64,000 nucleotides of DNA from Chryseobacterium camelliae (GTDB taxonomy: Bacteria; Bacteroidota; Bacteroidia; Flavobacteriales; Weeksellaceae), in NCBI RefSeq assembly GCF_027920545.1, contig NZ_CP115859.1, forward strand, positions 2,164,001 to 2,228,000. Direction: 5' to 3'. Shown in pieces: positions 50,172 through 59,051 of this stretch; position 1 is the first letter of the stretch; the number at the start of each line of letters is the position of its first letter. The position numbers were made by a program, and so were the translations under genes. The notes beneath the pieces are model-generated. The model was given only the letters and a program-made list of their open reading frames with translations, did not search any database and was not told where the DNA came from.

Positions 50172-51362
50172 ATGAAAAAGTTTTCTTTTCTGCTAATTCT
50201 TAGTTTATTGCTGTTTACAGCATGTAAAAAAGATCATGTAGATGCAACGAATACAAAAACATTACAGTCTAGTATTAATGATATGACTTCAAGTCTGCCT
50301 ACTATCAAGCAGATTAAATTTAATGAAGCTTTATACATTCTAAAAACATTTGGAGTAGATGCAGATGGAGATATTAACGAGCTTAAAGCTTTAGGGCAGT
50401 TAATTAACGGTAAAAAAGTACCCGAAATAATGACGATGGCCGATGAAGTGGCTCAGAAAAATGGAATAGAGTGGGCAAGTACAGCGCCTCCATCTTTAGG
50501 AGAAATGAATATTTTCGGGGATGATAAGGCAAAAGAAAGTGATCCGAATGATGTAAGAGCAAGCTCATTAAGTATTTTGACAAGACCTTCAGGTGATGAC
50601 GGAACAGGAGCGCCAACTGCCCTTCAGATTGTTCCAAGACTGGTAGATAACGCAGGAAATCCTGTAGCTTTTACAGGAGCAGGTTTAGAAGCAACTCTTG
50701 AGGTTTTCAGTAATGGAGTGAAACTTGCAACAGCAAAAAACCTGATGCAGGATAATAACTTTAAAGGGTTTAATTTAAAATTTTCATCAATTCCTGCAGC
50801 TAAAGTGATCGATAATAAAATTGATATTACTGTTTCGGTAAAAACTACGGCAAAAACTTTCAAAATGTCGAAAATAGGATTAGATGTTAATCCTTCAGCC
50901 TTAAAAGTTCCTGAACTTCCAAAAGTAGATTCTACAGCTGTTAACCAAGATCCGGCTGTCGTAGATCCGAATAATCTGGGAACAACGCCGACAACAACGA
51001 CTGATCCGGCAACAACGCCTTCTGCAACTCCAAAACAGCCAACCACAGACCCAAGGACTACCGTAAACAGCTTTTTAAATAATGTAAGCTCACAAAACCT
51101 TAAAGCTGCTTATAATGCTTCTAATAACCCGAGTTGGGGAAGCTACGAGTCTTTCTCCAATCCGAATTCAGGTTTTGGAGCGGTAAAAAATGTGAGCATT
51201 AAAAACATTACAACCAACGCAACTACTGTGGGTGGCGCAAGTGTTAATGCAACCTACGACGTTACAGATAAAAGTGGAAAAACAACTTCCTTAAAAGTAA
51301 CTTTCGGGCTTAAAAACGTAAATGGCGACTGGAAGATTTCAAGCTACAAAATAAACCCGTAG
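50172..51362 (+). CDS. Lipoprotein of unknown function with C-terminal NTF2-like domain
   Basis: 396 residues with lipoprotein signal ending LLFTAC (Cys18). Order: an alpha-helical N-terminal domain (about 30-110), a strand-rich middle (about 125-240; LSILTRPSGDDGTGAPTALQIVPRLVDNAG), a Pro/Thr linker (about 260-290), and a C-terminal domain (about 292-396) with TVNSFLNNVSSQNLKAAYNAS and LKVTFGLKNVNGDWKISSYKI, like the NTF2-like/DUF4878 lipoprotein folds. Its stop (TAG, 51360-51362) is directly followed by the apt ATG, so the two are co-translated in tandem. The function is unknown. Confidence 0.7.
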   Translation: MKKFSFLLILSLLLFTACKKDHVDATNTKTLQSSINDMTSSLPTIKQIKFNEALYILKTFGVDADGDINELKALGQLINGKKVPEIMTMADEVAQKNGIEWASTAPPSLGEMNIFGDDKAKESDPNDVRASSLSILTRPSGDDGTGAPTALQIVPRLVDNAGNPVAFTGAGLEATLEVFSNGVKLATAKNLMQDNNFKGFNLKFSSIPAAKVIDNKIDITVSVKTTAKTFKMSKIGLDVNPSALKVPELPKVDSTAVNQDPAVVDPNNLGTTPTTTTDPATTPSATPKQPTTDPRTTVNSFLNNVSSQNLKAAYNASNNPSWGSYESFSNPNSGFGAVKNVSIKNITTNATTVGGASVNATYDVTDKSGKTTSLKVTFGLKNVNGDWKISSYKINP

Positions 51363-51899
51363 ATGGCTTCACAAGACCTTATTAAAAAACTTGAAACAAC
51401 GATTGAAAATATCCCTGATTTTCCGATTCCTGGAATTCAGTTTAAAGATATTTCTCCGATATTTCTTAATCCAAAGTTGTATGAGGAAGTAATTGAAGAC
51501 TTGGTTACTTTCAGTAAAGGAAAAATAGATGCTGTTTGTGGAATTGAAAGCCGAGGATATTTGTTCGGGATTGCCATCGCAGTAGCACTGGAAGTTCCGT
51601 TTATCCTGATCAGAAAGGCCGGAAAACTTCCGCCACCCATTATTTCTGAAAAATATGACCTGGAATACGGAAGTGCCATTATCGAAACGCGTGAAGGACA
51701 AATAAAGCCAGGACAAAGAGTTCTGATTCATGATGATCTTTTAGCAACTGGAGGAACTACGGAAGCTGCTGCAAAATTGGTGGAAAAACAAGGGGCAACG
51801 GTTTCACAATTCAGTTTTCTGATTGGTCTGAAAGGATTGAATGGGGATGAAAAACTAAAAAAGTTCAACGCAGAAATCTATCATATTTTAGAATATTAA
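51363..51899 (+). CDS. apt: Adenine phosphoribosyltransferase
   Basis: 178 residues, typical size. Motifs: IPDFPIPGIQFKDISPIF near the N-terminus, GIESRGYLFG, FILIRKAGKLPPP, and the PRPP-binding VLIHDDLLATGGTTEAA (about 120-136). It converts adenine and PRPP to AMP in purine salvage. It directly abuts the stop of the preceding lipoprotein gene, an unusual partner, so the coupling is probably just transcriptional. Confidence 0.96.
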   Translation: MASQDLIKKLETTIENIPDFPIPGIQFKDISPIFLNPKLYEEVIEDLVTFSKGKIDAVCGIESRGYLFGIAIAVALEVPFILIRKAGKLPPPIISEKYDLEYGSAIIETREGQIKPGQRVLIHDDLLATGGTTEAAAKLVEKQGATVSQFSFLIGLKGLNGDEKLKKFNAEIYHILEY

Positions 51900-51918
51900 G
51901 AATTCTCAAAAAATATTT

Positions 51919-51954
51919 AAAAGCTTTGTAAACTCGATTTATGAAGCTTTTTTT
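51919..51954 (+). terminator. Terminator after apt
   Basis: Outer arms AAAAGCTT (51919-51926) and AAGCTTTT (51944-51951), inner pairing TAAA/TTTA, then a T-run. Confidence 0.65.
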
Positions 51955-52028
51955 ATGATTAACAATGAGCAATTCACGTCATTCACATGCTATTTATTCA
52001 CTTTTATTAATAATACACACAAAGTATT

Positions 52029-52058
52029 TTGTAAATCCCTAAGAAACAATTAAATTTG
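52029..52058 (+). promoter_or_regulatory. Consensus promoter of the TPR-ribH operon
   Basis: TTG (52029-52031), exactly 19 bases, and TAAATTTG (52051-52058), a full match. Leader about 17 bases. Confidence 0.68.
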
Positions 52059-52079
52059 CAGTTCAATTTTTAAAAATTT

Positions 52080-52787
52080 ATGGCAAAATTGGGAAACAAT
52101 GCTCAGAACGAGCAAGAAGGTAAAGAAACAGTAGAGTTTTTTAAAGATCTTGACAGAGAAGCTTTAAACACTGAAAGATTTCTTGAAAAATACTCAAAAC
52201 AAATCGGTATCGTTTTCGGTGTTTTGATTTTGGGAGTTTTAGGTTTTTTTGGCTATAAGCAATTTGTAGAGGCTCCAAAGAATGTAGAAGCTGTAAAAAG
52301 TTACCTTTCTGCACAGAAAAATGCTGTTGATGGAAAAGATAAAGAAGCTCTTGGAGGCAAATCTGCTGCAAATCCTGGATTTTTAGGAACGTACGAAGAC
52401 TATTCCGGTACTAAAGTAGGAAAGCTTTCTGCATACAATGCAGGTTTATTGAAATTCAAAGAAGGTAAGTTTCAGGAAGCATACGATCTTTTAGATAAGT
52501 TCTCTTCAGATAATAAAACTTTGATGGCAATGAAGTACGGTGCAATGGCGGATGCAAAATCAAGTCTTAACAAGAATGACGAAGCTCTTACCCTGTTGGA
52601 TAAAGCTGCTTCTGCTTCTGATGATCCTTATACTAATTACTATTTCACGAGAAAAGCGGGTATCGTAGCATTAGGTCTTAAGAAAAATGCAGAAGCTAAA
52701 AAGTATTTTGCTACAATTGACGAGAAATATCAGGACTACGACAACGGAATGTCTGATTCTTATATTGAAATGACTAAATATTATTAA
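52080..52787 (+). CDS. Membrane-anchored tetratricopeptide protein (YfgM-like layout)
   Basis: 235 residues. A short acidic cytoplasmic N-terminus, one transmembrane helix (about 42-63, QIGIVFGVLILGVLGFFGYKQFV), then TPR-like helical repeats on the periplasmic side (about 95-230; YNAGLLKFKEGKFQEAYDLLDKFSS, DAKSSLNKNDEALTLLDKAAS, KAGIVALGLKKNAEAKKYFATIDEKYQ). The layout equals YfgM, an accessory of the Sec translocon in Gammaproteobacteria; the same role here is only inference. Cotranscribed with ribH, two bases downstream. Confidence 0.8.
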   Translation: MAKLGNNAQNEQEGKETVEFFKDLDREALNTERFLEKYSKQIGIVFGVLILGVLGFFGYKQFVEAPKNVEAVKSYLSAQKNAVDGKDKEALGGKSAANPGFLGTYEDYSGTKVGKLSAYNAGLLKFKEGKFQEAYDLLDKFSSDNKTLMAMKYGAMADAKSSLNKNDEALTLLDKAASASDDPYTNYYFTRKAGIVALGLKKNAEAKKYFATIDEKYQDYDNGMSDSYIEMTKYY

Positions 52788-52789
52788 AA

Positions 52790-53308
52790 ATGGCAACAGT
52801 TAATCTTTCTGATTACAAGCCACTTCATATAACTAATGCCGATGAGTTTTCAATCGGCATTGTTTTTTCTGAGTGGAATGATTTTGTAACGTACAATCTT
52901 CGTGATGCAGCCTTGGAAATTCTTGAAAAAGAAGGCGTAAAAGCCGAGAATATTACACTTTTCTCTGTTCCGGGAGCATTTGAGCTGAACTATGCAAGTA
53001 TGCAGCTTTGCAAAGAGCGAAAATATGATGCCGTGATTGCGATCGGATGTGTTATTCGCGGAGAAACACCTCATTTCGACTTTGTATGCTCTGCCGTAGC
53101 GCAAGGAATCAAAGATTGTAATGTTCTTACCGATACCCCTACAATCTTCTGTGTACTAACTGATGATACTAAAGAACAGTCTATTGCAAGAAGTGGAGGA
53201 GATCTTGGAAACAAAGGAGTAGAAGCAGCTGTTACAGCGCTGAGAATGATCGATTTTAAGAAGAATCTGTCCGTTAAAAAAGGAAATATCGGATTTGGAC
53301 ATTCTTAA
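52790..53308 (+). CDS. ribH: 6,7-dimethyl-8-ribityllumazine synthase
   Basis: 172 residues, normal size. Motifs: FSEWNDFVTYNLRDAALEIL with a substrate-contacting aromatic, VPGAFELNYASMQL, GCVIRGETPHFDFVCSAVAQGI (catalytic His in the TPHFD motif) and PTIFCVLTDDTKEQ. It condenses the pyrimidine and butanone phosphate to lumazine, the last-but-one step of riboflavin synthesis, and self-assembles into shells. Second gene of the TPR-ribH unit. Confidence 0.96.
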   Translation: MATVNLSDYKPLHITNADEFSIGIVFSEWNDFVTYNLRDAALEILEKEGVKAENITLFSVPGAFELNYASMQLCKERKYDAVIAIGCVIRGETPHFDFVCSAVAQGIKDCNVLTDTPTIFCVLTDDTKEQSIARSGGDLGNKGVEAAVTALRMIDFKKNLSVKKGNIGFGHS

Positions 53309-53321
53309 TAGAAATAACACT

Positions 53322-53349
53322 AAAAAGGAGCTTAATCAAGCTCCTTTTT
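53322..53349. terminator. Bidirectional terminator after ribH
   Basis: Perfect 12-bp stem AAAAAGGAGCTT (53322-53333) / AAGCTCCTTTTT (53338-53349) with a 4-nt loop; it serves ribH and the convergent ATP-grasp gene. Confidence 0.88.
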
Positions 53350-53353
53350 TATT

Positions 53354-54481
53354 TTAATCAATCAGGTGAGGGATAAAACGACTCTGATTATTGGTAATTA
53401 AATTAACGGATTCTCTGATGCCGATTCCTGCGGATTCCTGACCAATCACCCAGCTTCCGATAATAGGATAATTCCCGTTGAAATTGGGAAGATCAAACAA
53501 TTGCTGATAAATATAACCTTCTTTCCCGTATACTCCACTATTTTGCTCTAAAGGAATATTGTTTTTAAACAAAGTTACATTGGCTCCTTCCCTGGAATAT
53601 ATTGGTTTTTTTACGAAATCTTTTAAATGTTTAGGCTCAAAATACGACTCGAGTAAATAAGGATGATTCGGATACATTTCCCAAAGAATAGGTAAAATTG
53701 CTTTTGATGAAAGCAGGAGTTTCCACGCCGGCTCTATCCATTGAGACCTGAAGTTATTTTTAACGAGCTTTTCACCGAAACCATCATCAAGAATCCATTC
53801 GTATGGATATAATTTAAAAATATATTCCATAATGGTTTTGTCTCCCGCAATGAATTCTTCAATATCTTCTGCCCATCCGATATCCTGAATAGCCATAAAT
53901 TCGGTGTCAAAACCAGCTTGGGTTGCACAATCTCTTAAATATTCAACATTCGTTACATCTTCAATATTCGTAAGCGATGCGAAATAGATATAATGAGGAT
54001 TCATGTAATTTTTAAGATATTTCCAGTAATCGACCAGCTTTTCATGGATGGAATTGAACTGATCTTTATACGGATACATTTCCTGAAGCCAATACCATTG
54101 TACCACAGAAGCTTCATACAGGGAAGTTGGAGTATCTGCATTGAATTCTAAAAGCTTCAGGTTTTTACCGTCAAAACCGAAATCAAATCTGCCATAGATG
54201 GATGGATGATCTTCTTCCCAGCTCGTAATGATGTAATTTTTAAACCATTCGGGAATATTAAACCGGTACCAAAGATTTTTTTCAATGATATAATCTACCG
54301 CTTCAAGACACATTTGCCAAAGTTCTGCGGTAGCGTTTTCGATGGTTTTGATTTCTTCTGATGAGAATTGATAATAATGGCTTTCGTCCCAGTAAAGTCC
54401 TTCTAAAGAATGATAGCCAAAACCTAAATTTTCAAGTTTGTGTTCCCAGTTTTTCCGGAAACCGGATGTAATTCTTTCCAT
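53354..54481 (-). CDS. Glutathionylspermidine synthase family ATP-grasp ligase (YgiC-like)
   Basis: 375 residues, no signal peptide. The GSP_synth ATP-grasp core is clear: GRFDFGFDGKNLKLLEFNADTPTSLYEASVVQWYW (about 96-130), EPAWKLLLSSKAILPILWEMYPNHPYLL (about 252-280), KKPIYSREGANVTLF (about 293-307) and PIIGSWVIGQESAGIGIRESVNLITNNQSRFIPHLI at the C-terminus. This matches the short YgiC/YjfC branch, which lacks the amidase domain of true Gsp synthetase; its substrate is unknown. It is the last gene of a three-gene operon after two lipoprotein genes, spaced one base from the second. Confidence 0.88.
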   Translation of the reverse strand: MERITSGFRKNWEHKLENLGFGYHSLEGLYWDESHYYQFSSEEIKTIENATAELWQMCLEAVDYIIEKNLWYRFNIPEWFKNYIITSWEEDHPSIYGRFDFGFDGKNLKLLEFNADTPTSLYEASVVQWYWLQEMYPYKDQFNSIHEKLVDYWKYLKNYMNPHYIYFASLTNIEDVTNVEYLRDCATQAGFDTEFMAIQDIGWAEDIEEFIAGDKTIMEYIFKLYPYEWILDDGFGEKLVKNNFRSQWIEPAWKLLLSSKAILPILWEMYPNHPYLLESYFEPKHLKDFVKKPIYSREGANVTLFKNNIPLEQNSGVYGKEGYIYQQLFDLPNFNGNYPIIGSWVIGQESAGIGIRESVNLITNNQSRFIPHLID

Positions 54482-54482
54482 A

Positions 54483-54815
54483 TTATGAAGATGCTCTAAA
54501 TCCGCTTCTGCCTAATCCTCCACGTACGACATTTCCTTTATAAGTACTTCTGCCGACATTTGATTTTGAACTGATGGCATCACTGTAATATCCTGCTTTT
54601 TGATAAGAACCATTGTTGAAAGATCCATAAGGTCTGAAAGCATGGTACCAAAAATATCCGGGCATAAAACCGTGACTTCTCGAGTAAGAGGCAGTAGAGT
54701 CAGATCTCATATATACTTTTTTCTCATTCTTCCATTGGTCTTCAGGTTTGTTTTGAGTACATGAAGCAAGAATTCCTGTTACAAAAAGCAATTTTATAGA
54801 ATTAGATTTTTTCAT
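54483..54815 (-). CDS. Small lipoprotein, YgiB-like (DUF1190-like) by content and position
   Basis: 110 residues with a lipoprotein signal ending ILASC (Cys19). The mature part is Tyr/Ser/Gly-rich, with GFMPGYFWYHAFRPYGSF, and ends NVVRGGLGRSGFRASS. The closing RGG.G resembles the RGGFG near the end of YgiB-type DUF1190 proteins, which in Enterobacteria are also encoded directly before YgiC. It is much shorter than YgiB, so the family call is inference from context and tail. One base from the ATP-grasp gene. Confidence 0.62.
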   Translation of the reverse strand: MKKSNSIKLLFVTGILASCTQNKPEDQWKNEKKVYMRSDSTASYSRSHGFMPGYFWYHAFRPYGSFNNGSYQKAGYYSDAISSKSNVGRSTYKGNVVRGGLGRSGFRASS

Positions 54816-54817
54816 AA

Positions 54818-55141
54818 CTATTGTACGGTTATATAAAACTCGTAATCTTTTTTGGTTTTTGCAGTCTGGTCATAGCCGTCCTTATCTTCGCCGCTGATCA
54901 GGGTATCTCCCAAAGCAGGAATAGTATCTGTCTTGATAATCTCTTTAAAAAGCTTATTATTTTTCCAGATTTTATGTTTGGTGATTAAAACGTCTGCAGT
55001 GTCAATATGCTTTACAGAAAGTTCGGTTTCGATGGATGCATGTTTGTCGATGCTGCTTACTTCGTCTTCCTTATATTCTTCATTACATGAGTATAAACTT
55101 AGAGCTCCCAGTAATGAGATGAAAAATAGATTTTTCTTCAC
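54818..55141 (-). CDS. Small lipoprotein of unknown function, first gene of the YgiBC-like operon
   Basis: 107 residues with a lipoprotein signal ending LYSC (Cys19), followed by the acidic NEEYKEDE, which could be a surface-export signal. The remainder is charged and probably one small beta-rich domain (ADVLITKHKIWKNNKLFKEIIKTDTIPALGDTLISGEDKDGYD). No known family is recognised. Two bases separate it from the next lipoprotein gene, so all three genes form one unit. Confidence 0.62.
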   Translation of the reverse strand: MKKNLFFISLLGALSLYSCNEEYKEDEVSSIDKHASIETELSVKHIDTADVLITKHKIWKNNKLFKEIIKTDTIPALGDTLISGEDKDGYDQTAKTKKDYEFYITVQ

Positions 55142-55191
55142 TTTTAGTTTTAATTTTTCACAAAAGTAATTATTTAGTAATGATATTATTT

Positions 55192-55199
55192 TAAATTTA
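55192..55199 (+). promoter_or_regulatory. -7-like element of the zinc metallopeptidase gene
   Basis: TAAATTTA, one mismatch from TAnnTTTG, 20 bases before the ATG. Confidence 0.35.
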
Positions 55200-55218
55200 C
55201 ATATAAAATAAACAAAAT

Positions 55219-56079
55219 ATGAAATGGACAGACGATAGAAGCGGTAACGTAGAAGACAGGCGAGGTTCCGGAAGTGGCGGAGCGATTGTAGGAGGAGGTC
55301 TTGGGACGCTTATTATTGCAGCAATTGTATTCTTTCTGGGAGGCGATCCTTCTTCTATTCTTTCCTCAGGAAGTATGGGGAATGAAGGAGCACAAACCGA
55401 ACAAAGACAGCTGAATGCCAACGAACTTAAAGTAAGAGAGTTTGTACAAATGGTAACTGCCGAAAATGAAGAAACCTGGACTAAAGTTTTTGCGGAAAAC
55501 GGATTAAAATATCAACCCGCAAGAGTCGTATTGTTTGAAAATACAACACGATCTGGATGCGGAACAGCTCAGTCTGCAATGGGACCTTTTTATTGTCCTG
55601 CAGATCAAACGGTGTATATGGATATGAGTTTCTTTAAAGAACTGGAACAACGTTTCGGAGCTAAAGTGACAGAGTTTTCTATTGCCTATGTAATGGCTCA
55701 TGAAATGGGACATCACGTGCAAAATCTTTTAGGAACTTTGGGCGAAACGGATAAAGTAAGAACAAGCGGAAACTATTCTGAAGCGCAGATCAACAAAGTT
55801 TCTGTAGCTACAGAGCTTCAGGCAGATTTTTATGCAGGGCTTTGGGCAAAACAGACAGACAGTAGAGAACGTATTTTAGAACCGGGAGATATTCAGTCTG
55901 CGATAGATGCTGCAGAAGCAGTGGGAGACGATAATATTCAAAAAAGATCTCAAGGATACGTAAATCAGGAAAGTTTTACTCACGGCTCATCTGCCCAGCG
56001 CAAAGATTGGTTTATGAAAGGTTATAATACCGGAGATATCAGGCAGGGGAATACTTTCAACCAGCTTTTAAATAATTAG
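55219..56079 (+). CDS. Neutral zinc metallopeptidase (YpfJ family)
   Basis: 286 residues: MKWTDDRSGNVEDRRG at the N-terminus, which is the family signature, a Gly-rich segment and one transmembrane helix (about 26-40), then the peptidase domain with RSGCGTAQSAMGPFYCPADQTVYMDMSFF and the zinc motif HEMGHH (161-166); the third zinc ligand is probably the Glu of ATELQADFYAGLWA. It is membrane-anchored, facing the periplasm. No substrate is established for the family. Monocistronic with its own terminator. Confidence 0.92.
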   Translation: MKWTDDRSGNVEDRRGSGSGGAIVGGGLGTLIIAAIVFFLGGDPSSILSSGSMGNEGAQTEQRQLNANELKVREFVQMVTAENEETWTKVFAENGLKYQPARVVLFENTTRSGCGTAQSAMGPFYCPADQTVYMDMSFFKELEQRFGAKVTEFSIAYVMAHEMGHHVQNLLGTLGETDKVRTSGNYSEAQINKVSVATELQADFYAGLWAKQTDSRERILEPGDIQSAIDAAEAVGDDNIQKRSQGYVNQESFTHGSSAQRKDWFMKGYNTGDIRQGNTFNQLLNN

Positions 56080-56092
56080 CCTCATCAAAATA

Positions 56093-56123
56093 AAAATTCC
56101 TGAAGATTTTCTTCAGGAATTTT
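56093..56123. terminator. Bidirectional terminator
   Basis: Perfect 14-bp stem AAAATTCCTGAAGA (56093-56106) / TCTTCAGGAATTTT (56110-56123) with a 3-nt loop, between two convergent genes. Confidence 0.88.
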
Positions 56124-56126
56124 AGT

Positions 56127-56966
56127 TTATGGTAATTCGATAGGATTGCTGTTTCTTTTGGCTTCTTCTTTTATTCTTTCCTCCATTCTCTTTCTCATAT
56201 CAGCCGGATTTTGATTTCCACCTCCGCCGCCAATTCTCATGGGTGCAGAAATTCCACCGCCACCGCCTTGATTCATGAATGACATAGGATCTGTTTTAAA
56301 CTTCTGCTGTTGTTTTACAAAATCTGTTCTTTTTACTTTGATCACATTTCCGAACTGATTCAATGCCGGTATTTCTGAGATTTTGTAATTTTTCATTAAA
56401 TCAAATGAATATTCTCCTTTGTCATCTTCAGCCTTTACAATAAGACCAGGAAGTCCGCTGAATTTATATGGACCGTCTTGGTAAGGCAAATCTGTAGTAA
56501 ACCAGGCTGTCCATTTTCTGCCTCCGAAATCCGTTTCTGCTTTTTGAACCTTGTATTCTCCTATTTTAGTAGTTTCAGAAGAAATTTTCCAGTTCAGAGG
56601 ACGGTCTTCTTCGTAAACATAAATATCTCTACCCAATCTGTCCTTATAAATGGTCTTCTGATTTTCTTTATCCTTTTCAATAGAATAATTGATGTTGGAT
56701 CTTAAGCTTTCCATCTGGTCTCTGTTAAAGCTGCCTCTTCCACCTCCGCCTTGAAAGGCCTTTTGCATAATGGAGTCTCTTTTAACCCTGTTTTCAGAAT
56801 AAAAAAGAGATTTTTCCGCCGATATGTCTAAATATGCATTTTCGGTCTTGATGTCAGCTTTGTTAGAAGCATCAGGTTTCATAGTAACCTGATAAACAAA
56901 TCTGTTGGTTTGTGCAAAAATATTCTGTATGAATAGCACTAAAGCAATGATGCCTGTTTTTTTCAT
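56127..56966 (-). CDS. GLPGLI family exported protein
   Basis: 279 residues with a signal peptide (about 1-18). The family name motif is present as FSGLPGLIVKAEDDKG (about 168-183), after ETDFGGRKWTAWFTTDLPYQDGPYKF. Unusual additions are a GGGGRG stretch near residue 73 and a C-terminal Gly-rich and basic tail (MNQGGGGGISAPMRIGGGGG, then RKRMEERIKEEAKRN). GLPGLI proteins are periplasmic or surface proteins of Bacteroidota of unknown function, often linked to TonB-dependent receptors; none is adjacent here. Confidence 0.85.
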   Translation of the reverse strand: MKKTGIIALVLFIQNIFAQTNRFVYQVTMKPDASNKADIKTENAYLDISAEKSLFYSENRVKRDSIMQKAFQGGGGRGSFNRDQMESLRSNINYSIEKDKENQKTIYKDRLGRDIYVYEEDRPLNWKISSETTKIGEYKVQKAETDFGGRKWTAWFTTDLPYQDGPYKFSGLPGLIVKAEDDKGEYSFDLMKNYKISEIPALNQFGNVIKVKRTDFVKQQQKFKTDPMSFMNQGGGGGISAPMRIGGGGGNQNPADMRKRMEERIKEEAKRNSNPIELP

Positions 56967-57004
56967 TTTTGGGCTAATTTATTATTTGGATTTCAAAAGA
57001 TTAT

Positions 57005-57012
57005 CAAAGTTA
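57005..57012 (-). promoter_or_regulatory. -7 element of the GLPGLI gene
   Basis: TAACTTTG on the minus strand matches TAnnTTTG; leader about 34 bases. Confidence 0.4.
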
Positions 57013-57077
57013 AAACTTATCAATGATAAAAATCGATAAAATAAAAAAGCTGATTTTTATATCCTGATTTTTGTTCG

Positions 57078-57085
57078 TATTTTTG
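57078..57085 (+). promoter_or_regulatory. -7 element of the sufA-sufB unit
   Basis: TATTTTTG matches TAnnTTTG, 30 bases before the sufA ATG. No strong -33 TTG. Confidence 0.5.
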
Positions 57086-57114
57086 CAGAAATTAAATCAT
57101 TCTAAATAAATACA

Positions 57115-57444
57115 ATGATAAAAGTTTCAGATCAAGCAAAAGAAAAAGCCATACAGCTGATGACAGAAGATGGTTTTAAACCTTTTGAAGACTATATAAG
57201 AGTTGGAGTGAAAAGCGGAGGATGCTCGGGATTAGAATATGTTTTGAAGTTTGATAACGAAAAAACAGACACTGATCAGGTTTTTGAAGACAATGATATT
57301 AAAATTATTGTAGATAAAAAATCAATTCTCTATTTGGCAGGTACAATTCTGGAATATTCAGGAGGGTTGAACGGAAAAGGATTTGTTTTTAACAATCCGA
57401 ACGCATCCAGAACATGCGGGTGTGGAGAAAGTTTTTCTTTATAG
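57115..57444 (+). CDS. sufA: HesB/IscA-type Fe-S assembly scaffold (SufA)
   Basis: 109 residues with the three invariant ligand Cys of A-type carriers: Cys37 in SGGCSGLEY, and Cys101 and Cys103 in TCGCGESFSL at the C-terminus. It accepts 2Fe-2S or 4Fe-4S clusters from SufBCD and hands them to apoproteins. Its place 56 bases before sufB supports SufA rather than ErpA or IscA, although the three cannot be separated by sequence alone. Confidence 0.9.
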   Translation: MIKVSDQAKEKAIQLMTEDGFKPFEDYIRVGVKSGGCSGLEYVLKFDNEKTDTDQVFEDNDIKIIVDKKSILYLAGTILEYSGGLNGKGFVFNNPNASRTCGCGESFSL

Positions 57445-57500
57445 AAAAAACATTAGATAATGGAACTCAGGTTCTAACATCTGAAATCTAAAAAAAGGTA

Positions 57501-58949
57501 ATGAGTAAATATACTGAAGACGATCTAAGAGTCGATCTAGAAAATAAAAAATATGAATTCGGCTGGGAAACAAAAATCGATTACGAAGATTTCCCGACGG
57601 GTTTAAATGAAGACATCGTCCGTGCAATTTCTGCTAAAAAAGAAGAGCCGGAATGGATGACAGAATGGCGTTTGGAATCTTTCAGAATCTGGTTGAAAAT
57701 GGTGGAGCCGGAATGGGCAAACATTAAATATGAAAAACCGGATTTTCAGGCGATTAAATATTATGCCGCTCCCAAAGCAAAACCTGAGCTGGAAAGCCTG
57801 GATCAGGTAGACCCTGAATTATTGAAGACTTTTGAAAAATTAGGAATCAATATAGAGGAACAAAAAAGACTTTCAGGGGTTGCTGTTGATATCGTAATAG
57901 ACTCTGTTTCCGTGAAAACAACTTTCCAGGAAACATTGATGGAAAAAGGAATTATTTTCTGCTCTATCTCTGAAGCAATCAAAAATCATCCTGACTTAGT
58001 AAGAAAATATCTTGGAAAAGTAGTTCCGAGAGGAGATAATTTCTATTCAGCATTGAATTCCGCAGTATTTTCTGACGGAAGTTTCTGCTATATTCCAAAA
58101 GGAGTAAAATGTCCGATGGAATTGTCAACGTATTTCCGTATCAACCAGGCAGGAACAGGTCAGTTTGAAAGAACGCTTGTGATTGCAGATGAAGGAAGTT
58201 ATGTTTCTTATTTGGAAGGCTGTACAGCGCCATCGAGAGATGAAAACCAGCTTCATGCGGCTGTGGTTGAGTTGATTGCAATGGATAATGCTGAAATTAA
58301 ATATTCAACGGTACAAAACTGGTATCCCGGAAATGAAGAAGGAAAAGGCGGAGTTTTCAATTTCGTAACGAAAAGAGGACTTTGCGAAAAGAATGCAAAA
58401 ATCTCTTGGACACAGGTTGAAACAGGTTCTGCGGTAACCTGGAAATATCCTTCTTGTATTTTGAAAGGAGATAACTCGGTTGGAGAATTTTATTCGATCG
58501 CAGTTACGAACAATCATCAGTATGCAGATACAGGAACAAAGATGATCCATATCGGAAAGAATACTAAGTCTACGATTATTTCCAAAGGAATCTCTGCAGG
58601 AAAATCGAACAACTCATACAGAGGTTTGGTAAAAGTAATGCCTACCGCAAAAGGAGCGAGAAACTTCTCTCAATGTGACTCTCTGTTGATGGGTAACGAA
58701 TGTGGTGCCCATACTTTCCCTTATATCGAAATTAAAGATCCTACCGCACAATTGGAGCACGAGGCAACGACTTCAAAAATCGGTGAAGATCAGATTTTTT
58801 ACTGTAACCAGAGAGGAATCGACACGGAAAGAGCAATTGCTTTGATCGTAAACGGTTTCAGTAAAGAGGTTTTAAATAAATTACCAATGGAATTTGCTAT
58901 TGAAGCTCAAAAATTGTTGGAGATATCTTTAGAAGGTTCTGTAGGATAA
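57501..58949 (+). CDS. sufB: Fe-S cluster assembly protein SufB
   Basis: 482 residues, the usual SufB length. Landmarks: [63 protein letters not shown], and a C-terminal [52 protein letters not shown] containing the conserved Cys and Glu used with SufD in cluster building. It forms the SufBC2D scaffold with the sufC and sufD products. A 248-base gap with a dispersed repeat separates it from sufC. Confidence 0.96.
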   Translation: MSKYTEDDLRVDLENKKYEFGWETKIDYEDFPTGLNEDIVRAISAKKEEPEWMTEWRLESFRIWLKMVEPEWANIKYEKPDFQAIKYYAAPKAKPELESLDQVDPELLKTFEKLGINIEEQKRLSGVAVDIVIDSVSVKTTFQETLMEKGIIFCSISEAIKNHPDLVRKYLGKVVPRGDNFYSALNSAVFSDGSFCYIPKGVKCPMELSTYFRINQAGTGQFERTLVIADEGSYVSYLEGCTAPSRDENQLHAAVVELIAMDNAEIKYSTVQNWYPGNEEGKGGVFNFVTKRGLCEKNAKISWTQVETGSAVTWKYPSCILKGDNSVGEFYSIAVTNNHQYADTGTKMIHIGKNTKSTIISKGISAGKSNNSYRGLVKVMPTAKGARNFSQCDSLLMGNECGAHTFPYIEIKDPTAQLEHEATTSKIGEDQIFYCNQRGIDTERAIALIVNGFSKEVLNKLPMEFAIEAQKLLEISLEGSVG

Positions 58950-58978
58950 AATTTAACTTGCTTAGTTTGACAGGATGC

Positions 58979-59051
58979 TTGTCATTCTGAACGAAATGAA
59001 GAGGAGTGAAAGAATCTGATAAAATAGATTTCTCCTTCGTCGAAACGACAA
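58979..59051. repeat. Imperfect palindromic element between sufB and sufC
   Basis: TTGTCATTCTGAACGAAATG... (from 58979) is matched in inverted orientation by AGATTTCTCCTTCGTCGAAACGACAA (as two parts, 59026-59035 and 59036-59051). The outer parts TTGTC / GACAA and AATCT / AGATT pair. The sequence resembles the GTCATTCTGAACGAA-type dispersed repeats that I know from Bacteroidota intergenic regions. Confidence 0.6.
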
